Origin: Prochlorococcus sp. MIT 1300
GTDB lineage: Bacteria; Cyanobacteriota; Cyanobacteriia; PCC-6307; Cyanobiaceae
DNA: 64,000 bases
Direction: 5' to 3'
Assembly: GCF_034092375.1 (NCBI RefSeq)
Contig: NZ_CP139302.1
Location: forward strand, 310,001 to 374,000
Below, piece after piece: positions 1 through 7,516 of this stretch. Each line of letters starts with the position of its first letter. Positions within the stretch are counted from its first letter, which is position 1. The notes beneath the pieces were generated by a model, which was not told where the DNA came from, ran no database searches, and saw nothing but the letters and a program-made list of their open reading frames with translations. The translations under genes were made by a program, and so were the position numbers.

Positions 1-839
1 GACTTACGTATAAGGATGCAGATGAGTTGATAGACTTTGCTCCAACTGAAGAAATAGATCTTGCAGTTCTATCCAAATTACTTAAAGTAAGATTAAACTG
101 GCGACTAAGTCAGTCTGCTATACAGCTTGAACAACCTATAGGTCGATTTCGGGCGAAAAATAATAAGCTAACAGTTGAAATTCTAGAACCATCAGTTGCA
201 AGAAGTCTGGTCTCAGAAGCGATGATTTTGTATGGAACAGTAGTTGCACAACATTGTATAGCTAATCAACTAACAGTGCCGTTTAGAAGTCAGAGCAGAT
301 TCGAATTACCTCCAAATTCCTCACTTATTAACTTGCCTGAAGGTCCAGTAAGAAATACAACCATAAGAACTAACATGACAAAGGGTATAAGTGGTATAAA
401 ACCCTCCCCACATTTTAGTATGGGTTTGGATGCTTATGTCCAGGCGACCTCCCCTATTCGACGCTACAGTGATTTAATTATACAGAGACAGATTATCTCA
501 TTCAGCACGGGTAGACCACAATATTCCGACGAAGATATACTATCACTGATAGACGAATTGTCTGCAGCTTCTAAGCAGTCCTTAGCCATAACAAGAGAAG
601 ACCAATATTATTCAAGATATTTATGGTTTAAGAATTCCTCTGCAAATCACTATAGTGCACAATTCCTTAGATGGCTTCGTCCAAACGAGGGAATCGCACT
701 AGTTCACATAACATCCCTTGCGATGGACCTGCCTTCTAAAATTAAAGGTGTACGAGATCTTCCGCCAGGTTCCCTACTTAAAATAAGAGTTGATTCTATT
801 GACGACAAGACCTTCAAAATCTATCTTGTTAATGAATAA
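1..839 (+). CDS. rnb: RNB-family exoribonuclease (RNase II/R type), C-terminal part
   Basis: The frame is already open at base 3, so the gene starts before the window and only its C-terminal ~279 codons are visible. It should degrade single-stranded RNA 3'-to-5' in the cytoplasm. The visible part carries the family signature TSPIRRYSDLIIQRQI (near base 450), with both arginines and the Y-S-D intact, so this copy looks catalytically competent. A short S1-like stretch (ALVHITS...LKIRVDSI) ends the protein. metG follows after 100 bases; an RNB gene before metG is a common order in marine picocyanobacteria. The N-terminal Asp cluster cannot be checked here. Contrast with the degenerate paralogue at 17.2 kb. 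Confidence 0.9.
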   Translation, partial: LTYKDADELIDFAPTEEIDLAVLSKLLKVRLNWRLSQSAIQLEQPIGRFRAKNNKLTVEILEPSVARSLVSEAMILYGTVVAQHCIANQLTVPFRSQSRFELPPNSSLINLPEGPVRNTTIRTNMTKGISGIKPSPHFSMGLDAYVQATSPIRRYSDLIIQRQIISFSTGRPQYSDEDILSLIDELSAASKQSLAITREDQYYSRYLWFKNSSANHYSAQFLRWLRPNEGIALVHITSLAMDLPSKIKGVRDLPPGSLLKIRVDSIDDKTFKIYLVNE

Positions 840-939
840 TTCTATAGGAAACACCACTAGCGATTTCTAATGCAGTTTTACTCCTTCAAGGAATATTCTC
901 AAGCCCTCGTCAGGTCCTCAGCCAAAAGTTCTAATTGAA

Positions 940-2484
940 ATGAAATTCACAATTACAACTCCACTCTACTATGTTAATGACAAGCCTCATTTAGGTAGTC
1001 TTTATACAACTCTCGCCTGTGACACCATTTCACGTTTTCATCGATTAGAAGGTAATGAAGTAATCTTTATAACCGGGGTCGATGAACATGGTCAGAAAAT
1101 ATTAAGAACAGCTGAATCAAAGAATCTTACGCCCAAGGAACATTGCGATATTATTTGTACAAAATATAAGGAATTATGGCATCTATGGGATATTTCCTAT
1201 GATAGATTTGTTCGAACCACTGACAATTTGCACAAGCCAATTGTAGAATCATTTTTCAAAATAGTAGAGGCATCAGGCGATATCTATATTGGAAGACAGC
1301 AGGGTTGGTATTGTGTTGGATGCGAAGAATACAAAGATGTGGAAAGTAATTCCGAAGAACCTATCTGTCCGATTCATAATAGGAAACTAGAATGGCGAGA
1401 CGAGGAGAACCTATTTTTTAGACTCTCTAAATATCAGTCACAAATCGAACAACTTATTAGTAAAGAAGGCTTTATTCTTCCCAAATCGCGAAAAAATGAA
1501 ATTGAAAACTTTGTAAAGAAAGGCTTAAGAGATTTTTCCATTTCAAGGGTAGATCTTCCATGGGGAATAGAGGTTCCTGGTTACAAGCAACATACATTCT
1601 ATGTATGGTTTGATGCATTAATAGGATATTTGTCAGCATTAAATCCGTCTGGTGAGAATATTACTTTGAATCAATTGAAAAGTCATGGCTGGCCAGCATC
1701 TGTGCATGTTATAGGTAAAGACATTCTGCGATTCCATGCCGTCTATTGGCCGGCAATGCTTATATCAGCTGGCTTACCTTTACCAGCACAGGTGTTTGGA
1801 CATGGTTTTTTAACCCGTGAAGGGCAAAAAATGGGTAAATCTCTTGGAAATGTTCTTGATCCGAATGAGCTTTACCATAAATATGGTCAAGATGCCGTGC
1901 GCTGGTATCTATTAAAAGACTTCCAATTCGGGCATGATGGAGACTTTCAGGAACAGCGATTTGTAGAGCTTATAAACAACGACCTTTCAAATACGATAGG
2001 AAATCTTCTTAACCGTACTATATCAATGTCAATAAAATGGTTCAATAATCAAACCCCAACTATCAACCATGAGGAAATAGCATATCATCCACTAAATGAA
2101 CAATTATCTAAGATTATTGATGAGTATAGAACAACTATGTCCACCCTCCAGATTTCAAGATCTGCTGAATTGATATTGAATATAGCTACTCTAGCAAATA
2201 TTTACCTTAATGAAAAAGAACCCTGGGCAAAAATAAAAGATAAGGCTAATGCTAACGAAGTCGCTAAAGATATATATTGTGTTTTAGAAGCTACTAGAAT
2301 CGTAGGAGTTATGCTTAATCCACTTTTACCTCAATTAAGCCATCGGATATTAGCTCAGCTTAATTTCGTTATTGACGACACCCATTGGACACAATCACTA
2401 AGATGGGGACTACTTAGGACTAAAGAGCAACTTTCCAAACCAATCCCAGTTATGCAGAAACTTGAATTGCAAAATGAATCCTGA
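940..2484 (+). CDS. metG: Methionyl-tRNA synthetase
   Basis: This enzyme charges tRNA-Met with methionine. It has 514 residues, the usual length for the short form lacking the C-terminal EMAP/tRNA-binding domain. The class I HIGH-type motif is PHLGS (residues 16-20), and the KMSKS loop is KMGKS near residue 297. A zinc-knuckle remnant CVGC...CPIH lies around residues 125-146. The ATG at 940 sits directly before the conserved FTITTPLYYVN start, so the start is secure. Its end overlaps lptC by 11 bases, suggesting co-transcription. Both its substrates' genes, elongator and initiator tRNA-Met, and the formyltransferase gene fmt occur elsewhere in this window. Confidence 0.97.
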   Translation: MKFTITTPLYYVNDKPHLGSLYTTLACDTISRFHRLEGNEVIFITGVDEHGQKILRTAESKNLTPKEHCDIICTKYKELWHLWDISYDRFVRTTDNLHKPIVESFFKIVEASGDIYIGRQQGWYCVGCEEYKDVESNSEEPICPIHNRKLEWRDEENLFFRLSKYQSQIEQLISKEGFILPKSRKNEIENFVKKGLRDFSISRVDLPWGIEVPGYKQHTFYVWFDALIGYLSALNPSGENITLNQLKSHGWPASVHVIGKDILRFHAVYWPAMLISAGLPLPAQVFGHGFLTREGQKMGKSLGNVLDPNELYHKYGQDAVRWYLLKDFQFGHDGDFQEQRFVELINNDLSNTIGNLLNRTISMSIKWFNNQTPTINHEEIAYHPLNEQLSKIIDEYRTTMSTLQISRSAELILNIATLANIYLNEKEPWAKIKDKANANEVAKDIYCVLEATRIVGVMLNPLLPQLSHRILAQLNFVIDDTHWTQSLRWGLLRTKEQLSKPIPVMQKLELQNES

Positions 2485-2917
2485 ATCGTTTTACAAATTC
2501 TTGCCATTGGTATTTTGCTTCCTACTAAGTTCGTGCCGATTTTCTCCAAATTCAAATCCAACCTCCAGCCCCCCTTTAGTATTCAATTCTCTTAATCTGA
2601 GGAGTCAAAAACAAAGTGGTGTTATGGACTGGTCGCTTAAAAGTCCAAAAGCAAGATATCAACATGGAATAAGATTGATAAAAGCAATAGATCCCTCAGG
2701 AATCATTTATCAGGATGACAAACCTTATATATCAATCAAGGCAAAACTCGCAACAATAATAAATGATGGAGAGATTCTATTGTTAGAGGGTGAAGTAAGA
2801 CTTAAACAGTTAACCAATAACAAAGCAGTAATATTGGGGAAAAGTATGAAATGGACACCAAGTAATTCGCTTATAGTTATAGAACACAGACCCACACTAC
2901 ATATACCTTATGAATAG
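2474..2917 (+). CDS. lptC: LptC-like lipopolysaccharide export lipoprotein
   Basis: Predicted 147-residue LptC/DUF1239-type protein, which bridges the inner-membrane LPS exporter to the periplasmic LptA. An N-terminal hydrophobic segment ends in a lipobox-like LLSSC (residues 17-21), so it is probably a lipoprotein or is membrane-tethered. The rest fits the beta-jellyroll repeats of the family (ARYQHG..., GEILLLEGEVRLKQ...). I chose the ATG at 2474 over an in-frame TTG at 2462. It overlaps the end of metG by 11 bases. Family assignment is by residue pattern and is good but not certain. Confidence 0.75.
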   Translation: MNPESFYKFLPLVFCFLLSSCRFSPNSNPTSSPPLVFNSLNLRSQKQSGVMDWSLKSPKARYQHGIRLIKAIDPSGIIYQDDKPYISIKAKLATIINDGEILLLEGEVRLKQLTNNKAVILGKSMKWTPSNSLIVIEHRPTLHIPYE

Positions 2918-2933
2918 TAAATTGTCCATTTAC

Positions 2934-3551
2934 CTAATCAATCAGTGTATCAACCAATTTTCGTGACCAACCTTCAATCCATGTCTCATCAGACTTAGAA
3001 AAACATCTCTTAGACCAGCCACCAACGATTAAGAATCCCGCTTTATCTAATGGACATACGATAATTGAGGGCAACCCCTTTGCCACAGAATCAAATTCAC
3101 TTTTACCAGGATATAATGCCGTATTTACTAGTGATATAAATTGCCCTTTTTTGCTGGCCAAAGAGCAAATCTCTCCTACTTCAAATTTACCATCACCCAA
3201 AATTCCTCTATGCAGAATTACTGATCCTTGCCAATACACCAATATTGAAGCAGCAGGTGTAGCTGTAAGGATCAGCTGACTCCCCCAGGCAAGTTCAGTC
3301 CTCTGATTAAGAGGTAGTGATTCAAGAATTTGAAAACCTTGATTGCCATCAATCTCCTCCGGTAATGATTTCTGAGGATTTACTTCACTCCAAAGTATCG
3401 ATACAAGCATTAGTCCAACTCCTGAAAGTCCCGCTAGGACTTCTGCACGCTGGAAGCCTGGGGTAATAGTCTCTCCGTCAAACCAATTAAATATTGCCAG
3501 CGCCAATACAACAATTCCTGAAACAAGTGTTATGCGAGCTGCTCCATTCAT
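2934..3551 (-). CDS. Cofactor assembly of complex C subunit B (CCB2/CCB4-like)
   Basis: This 205-residue protein resembles the cyanobacterial and chloroplast CCB2/CCB4 family, which helps attach the unusual haem c(n) (also called ci) to cytochrome b6 of the b6f complex at the thylakoid membrane. Two N-terminal hydrophobic helices (about residues 4-20 and 37-55) precede a soluble domain with the motif AWGSQLILTATPAASILVY. An in-frame TTG lies 12 bases upstream, but the ATG at 3551 reads MNGAARITLVSG and is preferred. The gene converges on lptC with a 16-base gap. Confidence 0.75.
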   Translation of the reverse strand: MNGAARITLVSGIVVLALAIFNWFDGETITPGFQRAEVLAGLSGVGLMLVSILWSEVNPQKSLPEEIDGNQGFQILESLPLNQRTELAWGSQLILTATPAASILVYWQGSVILHRGILGDGKFEVGEICSLASKKGQFISLVNTALYPGKSEFDSVAKGLPSIIVCPLDKAGFLIVGGWSKRCFSKSDETWIEGWSRKLVDTLID

Positions 3552-3596
3552 TGGCAAAATCAAGAAAGTAAGACTTCAATTATTTGTAAAACGCTA

Positions 3597-4016
3597 ATGG
3601 ATACCCCATCTAAACAGATTGAAGCCTTTGTAACAGTCTTACTAGCGGCTGTTGCTAGTGACGGCGTATTGACACCTGGGGAGGCTCATTCGCTACGTGA
3701 ACAGCTTGAACTGAGACACCCATTTTCTGAAATGACAAAACTTGAAATGGCAGCGTTGTTCGACAGCATTTTGTCAAGACTGAGGAGTACCGCTACAGAA
3801 GTATTAGTTGCCGAGGCGATAACTCGGCTTTCGTTTGATCAACAGGAGAGTGTTCTTGCTGTGTCAGCACACTTGTTGCATGCGGACGGTGTGGTCTCTC
3901 CACCAGAGGAGGAATTCCTTGAGCACTTGATAACCCAGGTTTCCTTGCCCAGAGAGCATGCAAATATGATTTTGCTATCGATTGTGGCACTAAACCGAGA
4001 CACTCTTTCCAGATGA
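3597..4016 (+). CDS. TerB-like tellurite-resistance family protein
   Basis: A 139-residue all-helical protein with two similar repeats containing the TerB signature: AAVASDGVLTPGEAHSLREQL (residues ~17-37) and AHLLHADGVVSPPEEEFLEHL (~91-111). The D-G-x-x-x-x-x-E acidic clusters are the metal-binding type of the TerB/DjlA-like family. In cyanobacteria the role is not established, and tellurite resistance is not implied. It overlaps the next gene by 4 bases (ATGA), so the two are probably translated together. Confidence 0.7.
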   Translation: MDTPSKQIEAFVTVLLAAVASDGVLTPGEAHSLREQLELRHPFSEMTKLEMAALFDSILSRLRSTATEVLVAEAITRLSFDQQESVLAVSAHLLHADGVVSPPEEEFLEHLITQVSLPREHANMILLSIVALNRDTLSR

Positions 4017-4723
4017 AGCAAACTAGAGGAAATTCCTTTGTTGAGATGAGGATCCAATCCCTATCAAAATTAACTACCACGGCTCTAGCCCTATTGATAA
4101 GCCTAGTGGTATTTATATTGCCTTCCTATGCTCTATCTCCAAACGACTTCCCTAGTGATAGGCCCGATAAACAGGTTTATGACTCGGCTAATGTCCTTAG
4201 TCGTTCGACTAAGGGAGAGATCGAAAAAAGACTTTTAGATTTAGGGGGTGATCGCCTAGATGCTCGACTCATAACCCTCAGAAGCCTTGACTATGGAACT
4301 ACGCTTTCAGGTTTTGGTGAGGGACTTATAAAAAATTGGACTTCAGGTTCATTACTTGAAAACAAACCTCTTTTGTTAATTCTAATTGATGCGCAAACAA
4401 ATCAAACAGCAGTCCTCTCTGACGAGCAGTTAAAGAAGCAACTACCCGATTCATTGCTCAGAAGTACAGCTAGAACAACGATTAGTACCCCGTTAAAAGA
4501 GGGCCAACGCTATAGAAAAGCCTCTGTAGATGGAATTAATAGGCTAGAAATCGTTCTCAATGGTGGAGAGGACCCTGGTCCCCCCAAAGAAGCCCAAGCA
4601 TTGCCCTCAAATGTACCCACTCGAAATCAGACCGAAAACAGCAACGCAATTATCTGGGTCGTAGGCTTACTTGTTATCGGAACTATTGTGCCAATGGCTA
4701 CATGGTGGTTTTTCTCACGATAG
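4013..4723 (+). CDS. TPM-domain protein, Psb32-like photosystem II repair factor
   Basis: This 236-residue protein has a signal or anchor helix (residues ~17-40), a TPM domain (QVYDSANVLSRSTKGEIEKRL onward, residues ~55-180) and a C-terminal transmembrane helix (~213-232). This layout matches Psb32/TLP18.3-type proteins that sit on the lumenal face of thylakoids and protect or repair photosystem II. The start is uncertain: ATG 4013 overlaps the previous stop (ATGA), while an internal ATG at 4046 (MRIQSLSKL) gives a tidier signal peptide. A family member named from motif pattern, not from a search. Confidence 0.75.
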   Translation: MKQTRGNSFVEMRIQSLSKLTTTALALLISLVVFILPSYALSPNDFPSDRPDKQVYDSANVLSRSTKGEIEKRLLDLGGDRLDARLITLRSLDYGTTLSGFGEGLIKNWTSGSLLENKPLLLILIDAQTNQTAVLSDEQLKKQLPDSLLRSTARTTISTPLKEGQRYRKASVDGINRLEIVLNGGEDPGPPKEAQALPSNVPTRNQTENSNAIIWVVGLLVIGTIVPMATWWFFSR

Positions 4724-4797
4724 CTTCTTCATGATTGATTATGAAATAAGCATGAAATTATCAGGTTAAGCGTACTATTCATCAATAAGCTCCAAAG

Positions 4798-5352
4798 GTG
4801 AACATTAAAAATGTCAGTCCTGATTTAATTTTAGTTACAGGACCCACCAGAGGGGGGAAGAGCTTATGGGCAGAGAAAATAGTATTAAAATCAAAGCAAA
4901 GATCTGTTCACTATCTAGCCACATTAGAAATTGATAAGAAAGACAGGGATATTTCCAAACGGATAAAAATCCATCAATCACGCCGCCCCAAAACATGGAC
5001 ATTGCATGAATGCAATATCAATCTCCCTTTAACTCTCGCGAATATTAGTTTATCCGAACCAATCATAATTGATTCCTTAGGTGGATTTGTGGCAAGCCAT
5101 ATTGAATCAAATGATTTTGAATGGTACACACAAAAAAGCTATTTACTAAAGCTCATAACTCAACGAACCGCTAAATCAGTAGTTGTTTCCGAAGAGACTG
5201 GTTGGGGAGTAAGCCCACCAACACATATTGGCAATTTATTCAGAGATAGACTCGGTTCCTTTTCACAGGAATTGAGTTCAATTGCATCTACAACATGGCT
5301 TGTTGTTCAGGGTAGAGCTATAAACTTAAATGATATAAGCATTAAAATTTAA
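4798..5352 (+). CDS. cobU: Adenosylcobinamide kinase / adenosylcobinamide-phosphate guanylyltransferase
   Basis: CobU (184 residues) phosphorylates adenosylcobinamide and transfers GMP to it, late in cobamide synthesis. The P-loop GPTRGGKS (residues ~16-23) is followed by the family motifs IIDSLGGFV and VVSEETGWGVSPP, and by the conserved end FRDRLGSFSQELSSIASTTWLVVQGRA. The start is GTG at 4798, the first start codon before the conserved region. trmL follows 17 bases later. Within this window cbiX (59.4 kb) belongs to the same broader pathway. Confidence 0.9.
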   Translation: MNIKNVSPDLILVTGPTRGGKSLWAEKIVLKSKQRSVHYLATLEIDKKDRDISKRIKIHQSRRPKTWTLHECNINLPLTLANISLSEPIIIDSLGGFVASHIESNDFEWYTQKSYLLKLITQRTAKSVVVSEETGWGVSPPTHIGNLFRDRLGSFSQELSSIASTTWLVVQGRAINLNDISIKI

Positions 5353-5369
5353 CTTATTAGACTAATGTT

Positions 5370-5858
5370 ATGGATCCTCTCTCAATTGTGCTTCATGAAC
5401 CACAAATTCCACCTAATACAGGAAATATAGCCAGAACCTGTGCAGCCTTCAGATTGCCGCTACATTTAATTAGGCCCCTTGGGTTTAGTCTCGATGACAA
5501 ATATCTAAAAAGGGCAGGTCTAGATTATTGGCACCTTGTCAATGTTATGGTCCACGAAAATATATCTACTTTTGAGAGAACACTTAACTCCAATCAAAGA
5601 GTACTGGGCACTAGTAAGTTTGGCGGCCTCTCCTTAAATGAGGTGAAATTTACTAAAGGAGATGTATTACTTTTTGGGAGAGAGGATACAGGTATTCCTC
5701 CAGTACTTAGAAAAAGATGTGATTTAATTATCTCAATACCAATGCCGGGGTCGATAGATGATTTGGGTAAATCAGGAGTAAGAAGCTTAAACCTTTCCGT
5801 AGCATGCGCTCTAGTTGCATATCAAGCATGTACTCAACTTGAGTTAATAAATAATTGA
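5370..5858 (+). CDS. trmL: tRNA (cytidine(34)-2'-O)-methyltransferase, SPOUT family
   Basis: This 162-residue SpoU/TrmL-type enzyme methylates the 2'-hydroxyl of the wobble base of certain leucine tRNAs. The family motifs are complete: PQIPPNTGNIARTCA (residues ~11-25), LLFGREDTGIPP (~103-114) and IPMPGSIDDLGKSGVRSLNLSVACALVAYQ at the end, which form the knotted AdoMet site. ATG at 5370 begins MDPLSIVLHEP, as usual for the family. It lies close downstream of cobU and may share its transcript. Confidence 0.9.
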   Translation: MDPLSIVLHEPQIPPNTGNIARTCAAFRLPLHLIRPLGFSLDDKYLKRAGLDYWHLVNVMVHENISTFERTLNSNQRVLGTSKFGGLSLNEVKFTKGDVLLFGREDTGIPPVLRKRCDLIISIPMPGSIDDLGKSGVRSLNLSVACALVAYQACTQLELINN

Positions 5859-6060
5859 GCATATTCTCTATTTTGTTCCTGTAACTGGTTCCACCTAATA
5901 AAAAAAGTGGAGGTGACCGATTTTTTAGATCTTTGATCCAACTATTTTTCTGATTAAATTTCTGACATACGGGTCGGTCCAAACCTCAAGCTTTAGCCAT
6001 ATAGGCCACTCCATATACCTGCCAAACCAGCAAAGCAAGTGGCTTTGGGAAGTGGGTTGT

Positions 6061-6066
6061 TATGAT
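6061..6066 (+). promoter_or_regulatory. Likely -10 box for tRNA-Met
   Basis: TATGAT ends ten bases before the tRNA 5' end, at the spacing expected for a sigma-70-type promoter. No convincing -35 hexamer is visible at the usual distance. Confidence 0.45.
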
Positions 6067-6075
6067 CCATGCATT

Positions 6076-6149
6076 GTCTCGGTAGCTCAGCTGGTTAGAG
6101 CACAGGATTCATAACCCTGAGGTCGGGAGTTCAAGTCTCCCCCGAGACA
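6076..6149 (+). tRNA. trnM: Elongator tRNA-Met (CAT anticodon)
   Basis: A full cloverleaf can be drawn. The acceptor GTCTCGG (6076-6082) pairs with CCGAGAC (6142-6148), with A discriminator at 6149. The D stem is GCTC/GAGC. The anticodon loop is TTCATAA. The T stem is GGGAG/CTCCC around TTCAAGT. CCA is not encoded. The 1:72 pair is a normal G:C and the anticodon stem lacks three consecutive G:C pairs, so this is the elongator. A CAT tRNA with lysidine (Ile2) is possible in principle but the body looks like Met. Confidence 0.93.
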
Positions 6150-6411
6150 TTTCCTAAACTATAGAAGGATAAAAGTTCAACTATTTCTATTAGCCATAAA
6201 ATTTTCCAAAACTCCCAACCAACCTCTACCACTAACTGCTATAAAGGGTCTATTAATATTTAATTAACCTGATAATAGGTGGCCGTACCATCCTTAAATT
6301 GAACTAAATTAATTAAACTATAAACAACTATAATGGCCAACCAAAAGCAATCTAATGTTTTTGATTAACTACCGATACTAAAAGAACTGTTTAATTTGCT
6401 GTTTAAATCAC

Positions 6412-6681
6412 TTAACACAATTCAATTGAATTGAGCCTATCTCGAAAGGAAGAAGGACCTTCCTCTTGCTGTAAATCCTCATTCTCTTTACCTTCTAGGG
6501 CATTAGGTCGTCTATTTACACGCATGGCGACTCCCTTAAAGGGTTTTACTTGCACTGTGAGCTTTTTTGTCTCTGGATCACGGCTAATTGGCTGAGCCTT
6601 AAGTTCAGTTCTCACTTGGTTTAACAAGCGAAAGTGTCCGGTACTACTGAACTTTCTTAGAAGAGCTTCATCCCATTTCAT
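6412..6681 (-). CDS. Conserved hypothetical protein
   Basis: An 89-residue, highly basic protein that I do not recognise. The N-terminal half (MKWDEALLRKFSSTGHFRLLNQVRTELKAQP) looks helical, followed by a motif KLTVQVKPFKGVAMRVNRR and an acidic tail. It has no membrane segment or signal peptide. It is transcribed divergently from the peroxiredoxin gene, with a 167-base spacer that holds two overlapping inverted repeats. Codon pattern and clean ATG start support a real gene. Confidence 0.65.
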   Translation of the reverse strand: MKWDEALLRKFSSTGHFRLLNQVRTELKAQPISRDPETKKLTVQVKPFKGVAMRVNRRPNALEGKENEDLQQEEGPSSFRDRLNSIELC

Positions 6682-6706
6682 CGGTCACCTTCGCTTAAGG
6701 GAGCAT

Positions 6707-6733
6707 GAGCTAGTGGCTAGCTCGTTAGCTCAT
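6707..6733. repeat. Overlapping inverted repeats in divergent promoter region
   Basis: GAGCTAG-TGG-CTAGCTC (6707-6723) is a perfect 7-bp hairpin. The overlapping ATGAGCTA (6705-6712) can instead pair with TAGCTCAT (6726-6733). The two structures are mutually exclusive. They lie in the spacer between the hypothetical gene and the peroxiredoxin gene, so they could be an operator or a switching leader. Function is unknown. Confidence 0.5.
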
Positions 6734-6848
6734 TCTAAAAGTTCACTCATAAAGCCATTGTCATGATAAGTTTTATGGTTAATGGGACTAATTGGCTTCT
6801 TGCTATTCAAGTCGTAATTATCACCATCCACTCCATCGCTCCCCTTTC

Positions 6849-7451
6849 ATGACCGCAAACGGCTGCCTTCGTGTGGGCCAACAGGCGCCCGATTTCACCG
6901 CCACTGCAGTAATTGATCAGGAATTTAAAGAAATTAGTTTGTCTCAATACAGAGGCAAATATGTAGTCCTTTTCTTCTACCCTCTCGACTTTACTTTTGT
7001 ATGTCCAACTGAGATCACAGCCTTTAGTGATCGTTATTCTGATTTCTCAAGCAAAAACACAGAGGTTATCGGTGTTTCGGTCGATAGTCAATTTAGCCAT
7101 CTAGCTTGGATACAGACCCCAAGGAACCAAGGTGGTATCGGAGATATTAACTATCCACTTGTTGCTGATTTGAAGAAAGAAATTTCAACAGCATATAATG
7201 TTTTAGAAGATCAAGAAGGAGTAGCACTTCGAGGGCTATTTATTATTGATAGAGAAGGATTAATTATGCACTCAACAATAAATAATCTGCCTGTTGGTAG
7301 AAATGTTGATGAAACGCTGAGAATCCTTCAAGCCTTTCAATATGTACAGTCTCATCCCGATGAGGTTTGTCCAGCAAACTGGACTCCAGGTGAACAAACA
7401 ATGAAACCAGATCCTGTTGGTAGTAAGGAGTTCTTCTCGAAGATAGATTAA
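6849..7451 (+). CDS. Typical 2-Cys peroxiredoxin (thioredoxin peroxidase)
   Basis: This 200-residue enzyme reduces hydrogen peroxide and alkyl hydroperoxides using thioredoxin-type donors. The peroxidatic cysteine is in [13 protein letters not shown] (Cys ~51) and the resolving cysteine in [14 protein letters not shown] (Cys ~173). The ATG at 6849 reads [16 protein letters not shown], matching family starts; an upstream TTG at 6792 only adds a non-conserved tail. A bidirectional terminator separates it from the convergent UPF0182 gene. Confidence 0.95.
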   Translation: MTANGCLRVGQQAPDFTATAVIDQEFKEISLSQYRGKYVVLFFYPLDFTFVCPTEITAFSDRYSDFSSKNTEVIGVSVDSQFSHLAWIQTPRNQGGIGDINYPLVADLKKEISTAYNVLEDQEGVALRGLFIIDREGLIMHSTINNLPVGRNVDETLRILQAFQYVQSHPDEVCPANWTPGEQTMKPDPVGSKEFFSKID

Positions 7452-7484
7452 TTCAACGAAGATACAAAACAAAAAAAGATTCAA

Positions 7485-7516
7485 AAAGGGATAAGGCTAA
7501 TTAGTCTTATCCCTTT
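7485..7516. terminator. Bidirectional intrinsic terminator
   Basis: AAAGGGATAAG (7485-7495) pairs with CTTATCCCTTT (7506-7516). The 10-base loop is itself nearly palindromic. A-rich sequence lies before it and ATTGTTTTG after it, so it can stop transcription of both convergent genes. Confidence 0.8.
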
